64,000 bases of DNA from Streptomyces guryensis (GCF_021261325.1 NZ_JAJSBI010000010.1:1-64000), one strand, 5' to 3'; counted from the stretch's first letter, positions 33,448-42,662 are shown. Program-made: numbers and translations. Notes: generated by a model not told the origin, from the sequence alone.

Positions 33448-34719
33448 CTATGCGATGTGCTCTTCCGCCAGCTCCGCGTTGAGCCGGTTGGAGAAGCGGT
33501 TCACCATCTGCTCGGCCTCGCGCTGCGGAAGCGCGACGTTGTACGTCGCCTCGACGTCCGCGATGAACCCGCGAGGGGTGGGCGCCCCGTTCCCGCTCTT
33601 TATCGACTCACGGAAGACCTGGTAGTACGCGTCCTCGTCCGGCTCCGGCGGGCCACCGCCCTCCCCGAGCTCACGAGTGCGACCCGGGCCTGCCGGGATC
33701 GGGAAGCTGCCGGTCTCCTCCGGGGACGGCTCCTCGTGCACCGGCTGTTCCGGGAACTGCTCCGGCGGGTACTGCTCCCGCTGGTACTGCTCGGCCTGCT
33801 GCTGCTCCGCGAACCACTGGGCGTACTGCTCCGGGTCGTACGAGGGGTCGTAGCCGCCGTGGTACTCGACCTGCTGGGGGTGCCGGGCGTGCAGCCACTG
33901 ACTCTCCTCCGGCAGCTGCGCCTCGGGAGCACGGTCGAGCCGCTCCACCGGCCGCGCGACCGGCGCCGGCACCGCGGCACGGCTCTCCACCGGTGCGGCG
34001 ATCTCGGGCGCCGGAGGCAGCAGTGCCGGCTCGATGCCCGCCGCCGCCAGCCCCGCCGGAGCCGTCTGCGCCAGCGGAACGCCGTACCGCGCCAGCCGCA
34101 GCGGCATCAGGGACTCCACCGGAGCCTTCCGCCGCCACGCCCGGCCGAAGCGCGAATGCAACCGGGCCCGGTAGACCAGCCGCTCCTGCTCCAGCTTGAT
34201 CACCTGCTCGTAGGAGCGCAGCTCCCACAGCTTCATCCGACGCCACAGCAGGAAGGTCGGGATCGGGGAGAGCAGCCAGCGCGTCAGGCGCACGCCCTCC
34301 ATGTGCTTGTCGGCCGTGATGTCCGCGATCCGGCCGATGGCGTGGCGGGCGGCCTCGACCGACACCACGAACAGGACCGGGATGACGGCGTGCATACCCA
34401 CACCCAGCGGGTCCGGCCAGGCCGCCGCACCGTTGAACGCGATCGTCGCCGCCGTCAGCAGCCACGCCGTCTGACGCAGCAGCGGGAAGGGTATGCGGAT
34501 CCACGTCAGGAGAAGATCCAGGGCCAGCAGGACACAGATACCCGCGTCGATGCCTATCGGGAAGACATACGCGAAGTTCCCGAAACCCTTCTTGATGGCC
34601 AACTCACGGACCGCCGCATACGAACCGGCGAAGCCGATGCCGGCGATGATCATGGCGCCGGTCACGACCACGCCGATGAGAATCCGGTGCATCCGAGTCA
34701 GCTGCAGTGGCGCGGCCAC
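33448..34719 (-). CDS. DUF2637 domain membrane protein (SpdB-like)
   Basis: A 423-residue protein. Residues about 8-150 contain four membrane segments (HRILIGVVVTGAMIIAGIGF, FPIGIDAGICVLLALDLLL and others) with the DUF2637 pattern found in SpdB plasmid-spread proteins. A basic helix (LWELRSYEQVIKLEQERLVY) follows, then a long Pro/Glu/Gln-rich region with repeats such as QYQREQYPPEQFPEQP, and a C-terminal helical segment. GTG at 34719 is preceded by GGGAGGGG. Function on the chromosome is unknown; cell envelope or DNA transfer is suggested by the family. Confidence 0.75.
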   Translation of the reverse strand: MAAPLQLTRMHRILIGVVVTGAMIIAGIGFAGSYAAVRELAIKKGFGNFAYVFPIGIDAGICVLLALDLLLTWIRIPFPLLRQTAWLLTAATIAFNGAAAWPDPLGVGMHAVIPVLFVVSVEAARHAIGRIADITADKHMEGVRLTRWLLSPIPTFLLWRRMKLWELRSYEQVIKLEQERLVYRARLHSRFGRAWRRKAPVESLMPLRLARYGVPLAQTAPAGLAAAGIEPALLPPAPEIAAPVESRAAVPAPVARPVERLDRAPEAQLPEESQWLHARHPQQVEYHGGYDPSYDPEQYAQWFAEQQQAEQYQREQYPPEQFPEQPVHEEPSPEETGSFPIPAGPGRTRELGEGGGPPEPDEDAYYQVFRESIKSGNGAPTPRGFIADVEATYNVALPQREAEQMVNRFSNRLNAELAEEHIA

Positions 34720-34886
34720 CCGTACTCCCCTCCCATTGCGTGCTGTTGCGCGCAACAGAGTGGCACATGTGTACGCCGAACGAGGTAACGGAACGGGTGG
34801 AGCCCGGTCCCCCCAGAGGGCCGGGCTCCCTCAAAAAGCGGTGCTGAGCTGCGAGTTGACGTCCAGGCGTGGCCCAGATGTGACAG

Positions 34887-35777
34887 TCAGCTCTTCTTGG
34901 ACGCTGAGGAGGACGGAGAGGCCGAAGCGGACTTCGAAGCGGACGGCGACGCCGACTTCGACGCCGACTCGGAGGGGGAGGGCTTCGCCGTGCCCGCACC
35001 ACTGCCCGCGCCCGAGCCACCGCCGTTCGCCGCCGTCACCGAGGCCACCGCCTCCTTGGCCGCCGCCTCCGCGACCTTCACCAGCGCGTCCGCGTCCGGG
35101 GTCTTCTCACCGGCCAGGCCCGCACCGTTGTAGTCCAGCGTGATCACGACGTTCTCCACGCGCGTCACCACCGTCTGCTGCTTGAAGGCGCCTTCCTTCT
35201 TCTTCAGGTCGTAGCGCACCAGCGTCGCCTCGGCGCCCGTCCCGGCAACCGGCTCCGACTTCAGGTTCTGCGCGCCCTGAACCCCCTGGGCGTCCTTCAC
35301 CTGCTTCTCGTAGTAGGCGTGCGCCAACTGATCGCCCTCACCACGCGTGGCATCCGACTCGAAGCGCAGCAGCGACACATTGAGCCAGCGGAACTGCGAG
35401 CCCTTCACGCCGTTGTTGTCCAGACTGCTCCAGGAGCAGCTCGCCCGCGTCGCCGTATCACCCGACGTGCCCGCCTTGCCGGACTTGGCGCCCTTCGGTA
35501 CCAGCGAGGTCAGCGTCTTCTGCGACAGCACCCCACACGAGTCCGGCAACTTCTTGTAAGCCGCCGCCTGCACCGTCGGTGCCGTACTCGCGGTCGCCGC
35601 CGCCGTGTCACCGGCGCTCGCGCCCTTGCTCCCCCCGCCACCGGAGCCGGAGTCCGAGGAGCAGCCGGCGGCGAACACCATCACGGGGACTGCGACCGCG
35701 CCCGCAAGCAGACGGACTGGCCGCTTCGCTCGCTTCTCCCGCTGGTTCCGCTGGTCTCGCTCTGCTGGTCGCTGCAT
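34887..35777 (-). CDS. DUF3558 lipoprotein (first copy)
   Basis: A 296-residue exported lipoprotein with a basic N-terminus, hydrophobic LLAGAVAVPVMVFAAGC and lipobox cysteine. The DUF3558 core spans about residues 65-240 with CGVLSQKTLTSLVP, SCSWSS and the strand ENVVITLDYNG. The last 50 residues are a Ser/Lys/Ala/Pro tail suited to crossing the cell wall. Start ATG at 35777 is preceded by GAAGGA. It lies downstream of a second DUF3558 gene and the two look like an old duplication. Function is unknown. Confidence 0.8.
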   Translation of the reverse strand: MQRPAERDQRNQREKRAKRPVRLLAGAVAVPVMVFAAGCSSDSGSGGGGSKGASAGDTAAATASTAPTVQAAAYKKLPDSCGVLSQKTLTSLVPKGAKSGKAGTSGDTATRASCSWSSLDNNGVKGSQFRWLNVSLLRFESDATRGEGDQLAHAYYEKQVKDAQGVQGAQNLKSEPVAGTGAEATLVRYDLKKKEGAFKQQTVVTRVENVVITLDYNGAGLAGEKTPDADALVKVAEAAAKEAVASVTAANGGGSGAGSGAGTAKPSPSESASKSASPSASKSASASPSSSASKKS

Positions 35778-35912
35778 GGTTCCTTCACTCATGACGCTGT
35801 GGTTCCTGAGGTCGGCGGATCGGGTCCGAGGAGCCACCGTACGCGGTGAGGAAACTGTGTGCTTCCGCTTCTTCAGCTTTACGAAGAGGTGCCCGGGGCG
35901 CCCGAACGGCCG

Positions 35913-36752
35913 CTAACCGCCCAGCGTGCCCGCCAGCTGCGCAGCCAGTTTCCGGGCCCTGTCCTGCATTTCCTTGCTGTCAGGGACCGCGCCGACCGTC
36001 GCCGGCTGCTCCTCGTACTCGATGGTCACAATGACGTTGGACGTGCGGAACACCACAGTCACCGTCCGCTGCCGGGCCGTCGAGGCCGAGCCGCTCAGAG
36101 CGTCGTCCAGGAACGCCTCGTCACCGAGGTCGTCGAGGGTGCGGGGCTGAAGAGTGGACGGGGTCGCGGACGAGGAAGGGGACTCGGAGCCGGAAGGGGA
36201 GGCCGAGGCCGAGGAGCTCGGGTCGGCGCTGCTGCCGGCACTCGGGCTGGAGCCGGCACTCGGGCTGGAAGCGGAGCCGGAACCGCTGTCCGAACTCGTC
36301 GGCTCGGGCAGGTCGGCCGCCGTCTCCTTCCCCGCGAACAACTCCTGCGCCTGGGTGTCGTCGCTCACCGAGTTGTCATAGGAGACGACACGCTCGAAGT
36401 CGACCAGCAGCCGGTCGGTCGCCGTCGCCGAGTCGACCTTCCAACGGCAGCCGGCCTTGCGGTCGTTGTCGTAAGCGAGCGTGGCCTCGCCCTCGTAGGC
36501 CTTCTCCTGCTGGTCCGCGTCGGCGATCTGCTGGATGCCGGGCAGCAGCGAGTCCAGCGTGTCATGGCTCACCGCTGTGCACGGCCCCGGCAGCGTGCGG
36601 TACTTGCCCGGCTGGGCCACCACACTCGCCGTACCGGCGCCACCGGGGTTCGCGTCATCCGCCGCGCCCCCACCGCCCGAACCGCTTGTGCAGCCTGCCA
36701 GCAGCGCCACGAGGAGCGCGGCGACGCCGGATACGTACGCCTTCCGCTGCAC
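35913..36752 (-). CDS. DUF3558 lipoprotein (second copy)
   Basis: A 279-residue lipoprotein with signal VSGVAALLVALLAGC. It shares the core pattern of the neighbouring DUF3558 protein: PCTAVSHDTLDSLLPG, GCRWKVD, VVSYDN and the strand SNVIVTIEYEEQ. A Ser/Pro-rich linker (repeats of SAGSSPSAGSS) splits the core near residues 150-195, instead of lying at the C-terminus. Start is GTG with GAGGAG upstream. The 135-base gap to the next gene suggests separate or weakly coupled expression. Confidence 0.8.
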   Translation of the reverse strand: MQRKAYVSGVAALLVALLAGCTSGSGGGGAADDANPGGAGTASVVAQPGKYRTLPGPCTAVSHDTLDSLLPGIQQIADADQQEKAYEGEATLAYDNDRKAGCRWKVDSATATDRLLVDFERVVSYDNSVSDDTQAQELFAGKETAADLPEPTSSDSGSGSASSPSAGSSPSAGSSADPSSSASASPSGSESPSSSATPSTLQPRTLDDLGDEAFLDDALSGSASTARQRTVTVVFRTSNVIVTIEYEEQPATVGAVPDSKEMQDRARKLAAQLAGTLGG

Positions 36753-36957
36753 GGTCGGGCTCCTCTCGACGGTGGCTCTGTGGCCGTTGCTTCAGTGTCC
36801 CCGCCGGTTAATCGCTTGCCGCGCGGGGGCGTCCCCTGGAGACAATGTCTATCGCACGCACTGCCGTGGACGCCGGTCCGTTGTCCTTTTTCAACGACCT
36901 TGGCGCCGGTTTTGCGATCTAAGACTTCTGTCATGTTTTCGGGGGAATGGGGACGAT

Positions 36958-38151
36958 ATGTCATATGTGGAAATGCCGGGCGCGAAGGTCCCGATCCGTA
37001 TGTGGACCGACCCGGCGACGGTCGAGGACGTGGCCCTGCAGCAGCTGCGCAATGTCGCGACGCTGCCGTGGATCAAGGGCCTGGCCGTGATGCCGGACGT
37101 GCACTACGGGAAGGGCGCGACGGTCGGGTCCGTCATCGCCATGCAGGGGGCTGTGTGTCCTGCGGCGGTGGGGGTGGACATCGGGTGCGGGATGTCTGCC
37201 GTCAAGACGTCGCTCACCGCCAATGACCTGCCGGGGGATCTTTCTCGGCTTCGGTCGAAGATCGAGCAGGCTATTCCGGTGGGGCGGGGGATGCATGACA
37301 GTCCCGTTGAGCCGGGGCGGTTCCATGGGCTGGCGACGGCCGGGTGGGATGACTTTTGGGGGAGGTTCGACGGGGTTGCGGAGGCGGTGAAGTTCCGGGA
37401 GGAGAGGGCGCTGAAGCAGATGGGTACGCTTGGATCCGGAAATCACTTTTGCGAAGTTTGTGTAGATGTGTCCGGTTCAATATGGCTCATGCTCCATTCC
37501 GGTTCCCGGAATATCGGCAAGGAGCTCGCCGAGCATCACATCGGCGTGGCCCAGCAGCTCCCGCACAACCAGGGTTTGGTCGACCGTGACCTCGCGGTCT
37601 TCGTCGCGGACACCCCGCAGATGAAGGCGTATGAACATGATCTCTACTGGGCTCAGGAGTACGCCAGGAACAACCGGTCGATCATGATGGCGCTCCTGAA
37701 GGACGTGATCCGCAAGGAGTTCAAGAAGGCCAAGGTGACCTTCGAGCCCGAGGTGAGCTGTCACCACAACTACGTGAGCCGTGAGCGCTACGAGGGCATG
37801 GACCTGCTCGTCACCCGCAAGGGAGCGATTCGCGCGGGCTCTGGCGAGTACGGGATCATCCCCGGCTCCATGGGCACGGGTTCGTACATCGTGAAGGGTC
37901 TGGGGAACGAGAAGTCCTTCAACTCGGCCTCGCACGGCGCCGGTCGCCGCATGAGCCGCAACGCGGCCAAGCGCCGCTTCTCGACGAAGGACCTGGAGGA
38001 GCAGACGCGGGGTGTGGAGTGCCGTAAGGACTCCGGTGTCGTGGACGAGATCCCGGGCGCCTACAAGCCGATCGAGCAGGTCATCGATCAGCAGCGGGAC
38101 CTTGTGGAGGTTGTGGCGCAGCTGAAGCAGGTTGTCTGCGTGAAGGGCTGA
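36958..38151 (+). CDS. rtcB: RtcB RNA ligase
   Basis: A 397-residue GTP- and manganese-dependent RNA ligase that joins 2',3'-cyclic phosphate ends to 5'-OH ends in tRNA or damaged RNA. Metal ligands are seen in VGVDIGCGMSAV, LGSGNHFCEV and LHSGSRNIG; the guanylated histidine is in ASHGAGRRMSR, and GSMGTGSYIV is conserved. ATG at 36958 has GGGGAC upstream. Archease, its usual activator, is not found in the window. A strong terminator follows. Confidence 0.95.
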   Translation: MSYVEMPGAKVPIRMWTDPATVEDVALQQLRNVATLPWIKGLAVMPDVHYGKGATVGSVIAMQGAVCPAAVGVDIGCGMSAVKTSLTANDLPGDLSRLRSKIEQAIPVGRGMHDSPVEPGRFHGLATAGWDDFWGRFDGVAEAVKFREERALKQMGTLGSGNHFCEVCVDVSGSIWLMLHSGSRNIGKELAEHHIGVAQQLPHNQGLVDRDLAVFVADTPQMKAYEHDLYWAQEYARNNRSIMMALLKDVIRKEFKKAKVTFEPEVSCHHNYVSRERYEGMDLLVTRKGAIRAGSGEYGIIPGSMGTGSYIVKGLGNEKSFNSASHGAGRRMSRNAAKRRFSTKDLEEQTRGVECRKDSGVVDEIPGAYKPIEQVIDQQRDLVEVVAQLKQVVCVKG

Positions 38152-38166
38152 GCTGCGGACTTGTGG

Positions 38167-38198
38167 CAGAGGGGCCTGGCCGTGGCCAGGCCCCTCTG
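38167..38198. terminator. Terminator after rtcB
   Basis: A perfect stem CAGAGGGGCCTGGCC with its complement around GT lies 16 bases after the rtcB stop. It is 27 bases from the end of the convergent recombinase gene, so it may end both transcripts. Confidence 0.88.
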
Positions 38199-38224
38199 AT
38201 CACTGTTCTCCTCGTGCCCTGGTG

Positions 38225-39865
38225 CTACGTCGCGGAGGCTTCGGGTGGCATGCGCCACCGCGGAATGACCGTAGAGGGGTCGAAGCGATGCGACCCCTTG
38301 GTGCCTGGCAGGATGGTCACGGAATCCAGCAGGCGGAAGAGGATTTCGCGCTTGTCGGCCATGCTCAGCTCGTCCCAATGGACCCTTGCGGCCGTGTCCT
38401 GGTGCTGGTCTGGGCGATGCCTGATCATTCGCGTCTGCTGCTCATTCACGAGCCGTTTGATCTCCGTCTCCTCATGCCGCAGTTGCGAGAAGTAATCGGA
38501 GTCGCTGATGTCCCCGGTGTGCCACTGTTCCTGAAGAACTGCCTTGCGGTGTTTGGCGATCTCCAACTCGTACCTGTCCGGCCCCGGGCAGGGGGCCGCA
38601 GGCCATGAACCGGACATGCCCTGCCGGTTCAGCGCGGTGAGGACGTACTGGGTGATCAGTTCGTCCACGGCGGGGCCCTGGCGGCTGACCCGGCCGCAGC
38701 CTCCGTCCAGTGCAGCTCGACAGCGATATTCGTACGATGCCTCGGTCGGATGGCCGTGTAGGGAAGCCCCGCAGGGTTGCCCATTGCCGAGGGGGCGCCC
38801 ACACCGCACCAATCCCGTGAGCAGGTACGTTGCGCCTCCCACCGAGGATGCACCGCTCCTGTGCCAGCCTCCTGGATGGCGTTTCCTCTCCAGCGACTCT
38901 GTGACCAGTCCCCACTCCTCGGGTGACACGATGGGCTCCCATTGGCCGACTACGGGATTTCCGTCGCTGCCGAGGACAAGCGCGCCGTTCAGCTTGCGGT
39001 AGCCGCAGATTCGCGGGTTGCGGAGGATTTGTTTGACCGTCTGGCGTTGCCAGGGGTTTCCGAGGGTGCTCGGGTAGCCGGAGGTGACGAAATCCTGGGT
39101 GACGGCGGTCAGGGTCTTTCCCTCCAGCAGGCTCTGAACTCCCTGCCGAACCACCTCTGATTCGCCGAGATGCAGTGTGAGCAGGTCAGCATTCCAGCCG
39201 AACGGACGGCGTACAGCCACTGGTTCGCCCCGTTCTGCGCGGGCTCGATGGTTGAGCATCGCCCGCTGCTGTTGCTTCTTGCTCTCGGCGCGTGCCGCGG
39301 CTGCCCTGAGAAGGCCGCGCTGTGCGGCCTCTTCGCTGTAGAGGTCGTACGAGCCGAGCCCGTCGGCGTATACCCGAGCGGGGTGGGCGGTGAAGCAGGT
39401 GAGGAACTGCTGATAGGTATGTACGTCGCGGTACAGCCGGTCATCGGAGACGCACACCACCCCGTCGATCGGGAATCCAGCCGGAGTGGTCCCGCACTTG
39501 AGGGCGTCCAGCATCGCGTCGAAGTCGGGACGTTTGACGCCGACCTTGGACGCGGACTTGTCGTTGTCGAGGTAGCGATGAACGACGATCATGCGGTGCT
39601 GTGCTGCGATGCGCGCGCAATGGCTTGCCTGGTCTTCGATGCCGTGTCCATCTTGCCTGTGCCTGTCATTGGAGATGCGGCAGTAGGCAACGACCAGGCG
39701 CCACCCGGAGTCTCGGAGGGCCAATGACTCCATGAATGAGGGTGCGTTGCGGGGGATTTCCCGGAGCTCATTGAGCAGGAGTTCCACTTCGTGGGCCGGG
39801 GGTTTCGTCTTTGCCCGTCGATCGAGTTGTACGTACGAGCGCACGCTAGTGTCGTGGTCAGCCAC
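38225..39865 (-). CDS. Large serine recombinase (orphan)
   Basis: A 546-residue site-specific recombinase. The resolvase domain covers about residues 55-200; Ser65 in AYCRIS is the nucleophile, with DKSASK and the SDDRLYRD stretch in the expected order. The recombinase domain follows (PFGWNADLLTLHLGE, TVKQILRNPRICGYRKLNG), then a zinc-ribbon with CGRPLGNGQPC and a cysteine pair, and a coiled coil before the C-terminus. A polar extension of 55 residues precedes the catalytic domain. Such integrases move phages or mobile elements, yet no other phage gene is near. GTG start. Confidence 0.88.
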   Translation of the reverse strand: MADHDTSVRSYVQLDRRAKTKPPAHEVELLLNELREIPRNAPSFMESLALRDSGWRLVVAYCRISNDRHRQDGHGIEDQASHCARIAAQHRMIVVHRYLDNDKSASKVGVKRPDFDAMLDALKCGTTPAGFPIDGVVCVSDDRLYRDVHTYQQFLTCFTAHPARVYADGLGSYDLYSEEAAQRGLLRAAAARAESKKQQQRAMLNHRARAERGEPVAVRRPFGWNADLLTLHLGESEVVRQGVQSLLEGKTLTAVTQDFVTSGYPSTLGNPWQRQTVKQILRNPRICGYRKLNGALVLGSDGNPVVGQWEPIVSPEEWGLVTESLERKRHPGGWHRSGASSVGGATYLLTGLVRCGRPLGNGQPCGASLHGHPTEASYEYRCRAALDGGCGRVSRQGPAVDELITQYVLTALNRQGMSGSWPAAPCPGPDRYELEIAKHRKAVLQEQWHTGDISDSDYFSQLRHEETEIKRLVNEQQTRMIRHRPDQHQDTAARVHWDELSMADKREILFRLLDSVTILPGTKGSHRFDPSTVIPRWRMPPEASAT

Positions 39866-39893
39866 AGGGAAGCCTCTACTTCCGTGCTGGTCA

Positions 39894-39927
39894 GGCTCTC
39901 GCCGGGACTGGCATCCCGGCGAGAGCC
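39894..39927 (-). terminator. Terminator of the phosphatase-SDR unit
   Basis: A perfect 14-bp stem GGCTCTCGCCGGGA with six-base loop CTGGCA lies 80 bases after the stop of the phosphatase gene and before the recombinase start, both on the minus strand. It would stop read-through into the recombinase. Confidence 0.85.
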
Positions 39928-40007
39928 GTCGAGTTGATGTTGTGGCGTGAGCCTAGATCGCGAGTTCGGGCGACGTGCGGGTGATCGAGACGGTTCACCC
40001 CTGTGGG

Positions 40008-41273
40008 TTATGTGAGCCGTTTCTCCAGCAGCGTCACCGCGTACGGGCTGCCCGACCCGCCGTCCTTTGCCAGCTGTTCGCCCACGACCCGGTAGCCCGC
40101 CGACTCGTAGTACGCGCGCAGGCGGGGGTTGGAGGCCAGGCAGTCCAGGCGGGCGTATGGGCGGCCTGTGGCGGTGATGCGGGACTCCGCCTCCGCCAGC
40201 ATGCGGCGCCCGGCGCCCGGTGGGGCCGTGTGCGGGGTGGTCATCAGGCGGTGGATGTAGCCCGCGTCCGCGGGGCGGGGGCCCCAGGCTGCCGGGTCGT
40301 CCCACCAGAGTTCCCAGGCGCCGGCGAGGTGGGGGCCCGCGTGGGCCAGCCAGACCTCGCCCTGCTCCATGCGGGTGCGGAAGTGGGTCTCGTCCTTCTC
40401 GCCCGGCTTCCACTGGTCGATTCCCCGGGCCAGTTGCCAGAGGGCGGCCGAGTCACGGAGGCGGACGAGGGTGCGGGCGTCGGGCGGGGTGGCCCTGCGG
40501 TAGGTCAGAGGCGGCCACTCCGTGGGCTGGGGTTCCAGGAGGGCCGTGCGGAGGGTTGTCGCCAACGCCGCTGCGTCCAGGGACAGTTCCCGCGTGATGT
40601 AGTCCTCCAGCGAGCCGTAGCGCGTCTTCATGGAGGAGAGGAAGGTGCGCATCACCGTCTGCGGGGCCCGGCCGAAGCCCGGCCAGGTCGGCTCGCGGCC
40701 GTCGTTTCTCGACTTCCAGCTGGCCAGGATGCCGGGTGTGGCCAGTTCGGTGAGGCTGTAGTCCTCGATGATGGCCGTTTCCGGGATGCCCAGCAACGTC
40801 AGGATCAGCGCGGCCAGTTGGCCCGTGCGGTCCTTGCCCGAGGCGCAGTGGAAGACGAGGGGTTCCGCCGACTCCGCCGCCTCCGCCACCAGTTCCAGGG
40901 CCCGGCGGATCTCCTTCACCCCGTCCTCCGCCACCTCCATGTAGCGCTCCGCCAGGTACGGGCCGGGGTCGACGCCGGGGGCCTGGACCGCCTGCTCGTA
41001 GGCGCGGTGCTCGATGCTGAGGTTGTGGTACGCGAAGGAGGGGTGGAACGGGATCCTCCCGCGCGCCTCGGCCTCCCAGGGGTGGCGCAGGTCGATGACC
41101 GTGCGGATGCCCAGGGAGAGGAAGTGGTCCCAGTCCTGTGTGCCCTCGGTCAGCTTGCCCGGGGAGTCCGCGCGGTACAGCCGGCCGGGGCGGATGCGGT
41201 GGCCGTCCGGCGTCGTGTAGCCGCCCAGGTCGCGGAAGTTGTGCAGCGCGTCGAAAGCTATGTGTCGGTCCAC
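40008..41273 (-). CDS. Tyrosine phosphatase fused to GNAT acetyltransferase
   Basis: A 421-residue two-domain protein. Residues about 5-245 form a PTP of the Y_phosphatase3 type: NFRDLGGYTTPDG at the start, the general-acid region with DLRHPWE, and the P-loop HCASGKDRTG with Cys143. Residues about 255-421 form a GNAT fold (TYRRATPPDARTLVRLRD, GYIHRLMTTP, GAGRRMLAEAE, LDCLASNPRLRAYYESAGY). GTG at 41273; the site before it is weak. The small membrane protein gene ends 17 bases upstream, so the four minus-strand genes here may be one operon. Confidence 0.85.
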   Translation of the reverse strand: MDRHIAFDALHNFRDLGGYTTPDGHRIRPGRLYRADSPGKLTEGTQDWDHFLSLGIRTVIDLRHPWEAEARGRIPFHPSFAYHNLSIEHRAYEQAVQAPGVDPGPYLAERYMEVAEDGVKEIRRALELVAEAAESAEPLVFHCASGKDRTGQLAALILTLLGIPETAIIEDYSLTELATPGILASWKSRNDGREPTWPGFGRAPQTVMRTFLSSMKTRYGSLEDYITRELSLDAAALATTLRTALLEPQPTEWPPLTYRRATPPDARTLVRLRDSAALWQLARGIDQWKPGEKDETHFRTRMEQGEVWLAHAGPHLAGAWELWWDDPAAWGPRPADAGYIHRLMTTPHTAPPGAGRRMLAEAESRITATGRPYARLDCLASNPRLRAYYESAGYRVVGEQLAKDGGSGSPYAVTLLEKRLT

Positions 41274-41290
41274 GGACTGTGACCCTATGC

Positions 41291-41497
41291 CTACTTCGCG
41301 TGCAGCACCGCGTAGATCATCACGAAGGCGACGATGTGGATGCCGAAGAGGAAGTACGCGAGGTAGTACCAGACGTAGCGCTCGCGTTTCTTCTCCAGTT
41401 GCAGGCGCTGCTGCTCGGCCTCCAGTCGCAGGCGCTGCTGCTCGGCCTCCAGTCGCAGGCGCTGCTGTTCGGGCTCCCGTCCGGCGTCCTGTGTCAT
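41291..41497 (-). CDS. Small membrane protein with coiled-coil repeat
   Basis: A 68-residue protein. Residues 7-36 carry three near-identical nine-residue repeats (EQQRLRLEA, EQQRLRLEA, EQQRLQLEK), predicted as a charged helix; residues 43-65 are a single membrane span (YYLAYFLFGIHIVAFVMIYA). Its ATG overlaps the TGA of the SDR gene (TGATG), showing translational coupling. No family was recognised. The topology would place the helix in the cytosol, next to the phosphatase encoded downstream. Confidence 0.72.
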   Translation of the reverse strand: MTQDAGREPEQQRLRLEAEQQRLRLEAEQQRLQLEKKRERYVWYYLAYFLFGIHIVAFVMIYAVLHAK

Positions 41498-42270
41498 CAC
41501 AGTTCCCGGTGGACCTTCGTGTTCGACGCCTGCGCGCGCGGGCGGAGGACCAGGAGGTCGACGTTGACGTGGTGGGGGCGGGTGACCGCCCAGGTGATGG
41601 TGTCCGCGACGTCGTCGGCGGTGAGGGGTTCGGCCACGCCCTCGTAGACCTTGGTGGCCTTCTCCTGGTCGCCGCCGAAGCGGGTGAGGGCGAACTCGTC
41701 GGTCTTGACCATGCCGGGGGCGATCTCGATGACGCGGACCGGCTGGCCCACGATCTCCAGGCGGAGGGTCTCGGCGAGGACGTGCTCGCCGTGCTTGGCG
41801 GCGACATAGCCCGCACCGCCCTCGTAGGTGCCGAGTCCGGCGGTGGAGGAGAGGATGACCACGGTGCCGTCGCCGCTCGCCACCAGCTTGGGCAGGAGGG
41901 CCTGGGTGACGTTCAGGGTGCCGATGACGTTCGTCTCGTACATCGCGCGCCAGTCGGCCGGGTCGCCGGTGGCGACCGGGTCGGCGCCGAGTGCGCCGCC
42001 CGCGTTGTTGACCAGGACGCCGATCGTCTTGAAGGCGGAGGCGAACTCGTCGACCGCCGCGCGGTCCGTCACGTCCAGCTGGTACGCCGCCGCCGAGTGG
42101 CCCGCCGCGTTGATCTCCTCGGCCAGCGCCTCGATACGGTCCTTGCGGCGGGCGGTGAGGACGACCCGGTAGCCGGCTGCGGCGAGCTGCCGGGCGGTGG
42201 CGGCGCCGATTCCGCTGCTCGCACCCGTCACGACGGCGATGCGGGAGGCGGCGGACGGTGCGGGTGCCAT
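41497..42270 (-). CDS. Short-chain dehydrogenase/reductase
   Basis: A 257-residue classical SDR. The NADP site is VVTGASSGIGAATA with the basic pair in LTARRKDR, suggesting NADPH. NNAG, the catalytic SST (VVILSSTAGLG) and YVAAKHG give the Ser-Tyr-Lys triad. It resembles the YdfG/serine dehydrogenase-like group that oxidises 3-hydroxy acids. AGGAG lies six bases before the ATG at 42270. It leads the coupled unit with the small membrane protein and the phosphatase. Confidence 0.88.
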   Translation of the reverse strand: MAPAPSAASRIAVVTGASSGIGAATARQLAAAGYRVVLTARRKDRIEALAEEINAAGHSAAAYQLDVTDRAAVDEFASAFKTIGVLVNNAGGALGADPVATGDPADWRAMYETNVIGTLNVTQALLPKLVASGDGTVVILSSTAGLGTYEGGAGYVAAKHGEHVLAETLRLEIVGQPVRVIEIAPGMVKTDEFALTRFGGDQEKATKVYEGVAEPLTADDVADTITWAVTRPHHVNVDLLVLRPRAQASNTKVHREL

Positions 42271-42323
42271 GCGGTGCTCCTGGTGTTCGGTCGGCGGACG
42301 GCTCCGTCCAGCGTAGGTGAGGC

Positions 42324-42662
42324 TCAGCCGCCGTTCCTCGGCGCCCACATGATGAGAGCCATGCCGGCCAGGCACACCAGGGCGCCCGTCACGTCCCAGC
42401 GGTCGGGGCGGTAGCCGTCGGCGACCATGCCCCACAGGATCGAGCCGGCGACGAAGATGCCGCCGTAGGCGGCGAGGATGCGGCCGAAGTGGGCGTCGGG
42501 CTGGAAGGTGGCGACGAAGCCGTAGGCGCCGAGGGCGAGGATGCCTCCGGTGATCCACAGCCAGCCACGGTGTTCCCGTACGCCCTGCCAGACCAGCCAG
42601 GCGCCGCCGATCTCGAAGAGGGCGGCGACGACGAAGAGGGCGGCGGAGCGGGCGACGAGCAT
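42324..42662 (-). CDS. YnfA/UPF0060 family membrane protein
   Basis: A 112-residue protein of four membrane helices matching UPF0060. Typical blocks are FEIGGAWLVWQGVREHRGW, the proline-containing FQPDAHFGRILAAYGG and GSILWGMVADGYRPDRWDV. The family is a drug/metabolite transporter-like unit of unknown substrate. The start ATG has no strong site. It lies 53 bases upstream of the SDR gene on the same strand and may be first in that operon. Confidence 0.85.
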   Translation of the reverse strand: MLVARSAALFVVAALFEIGGAWLVWQGVREHRGWLWITGGILALGAYGFVATFQPDAHFGRILAAYGGIFVAGSILWGMVADGYRPDRWDVTGALVCLAGMALIMWAPRNGG

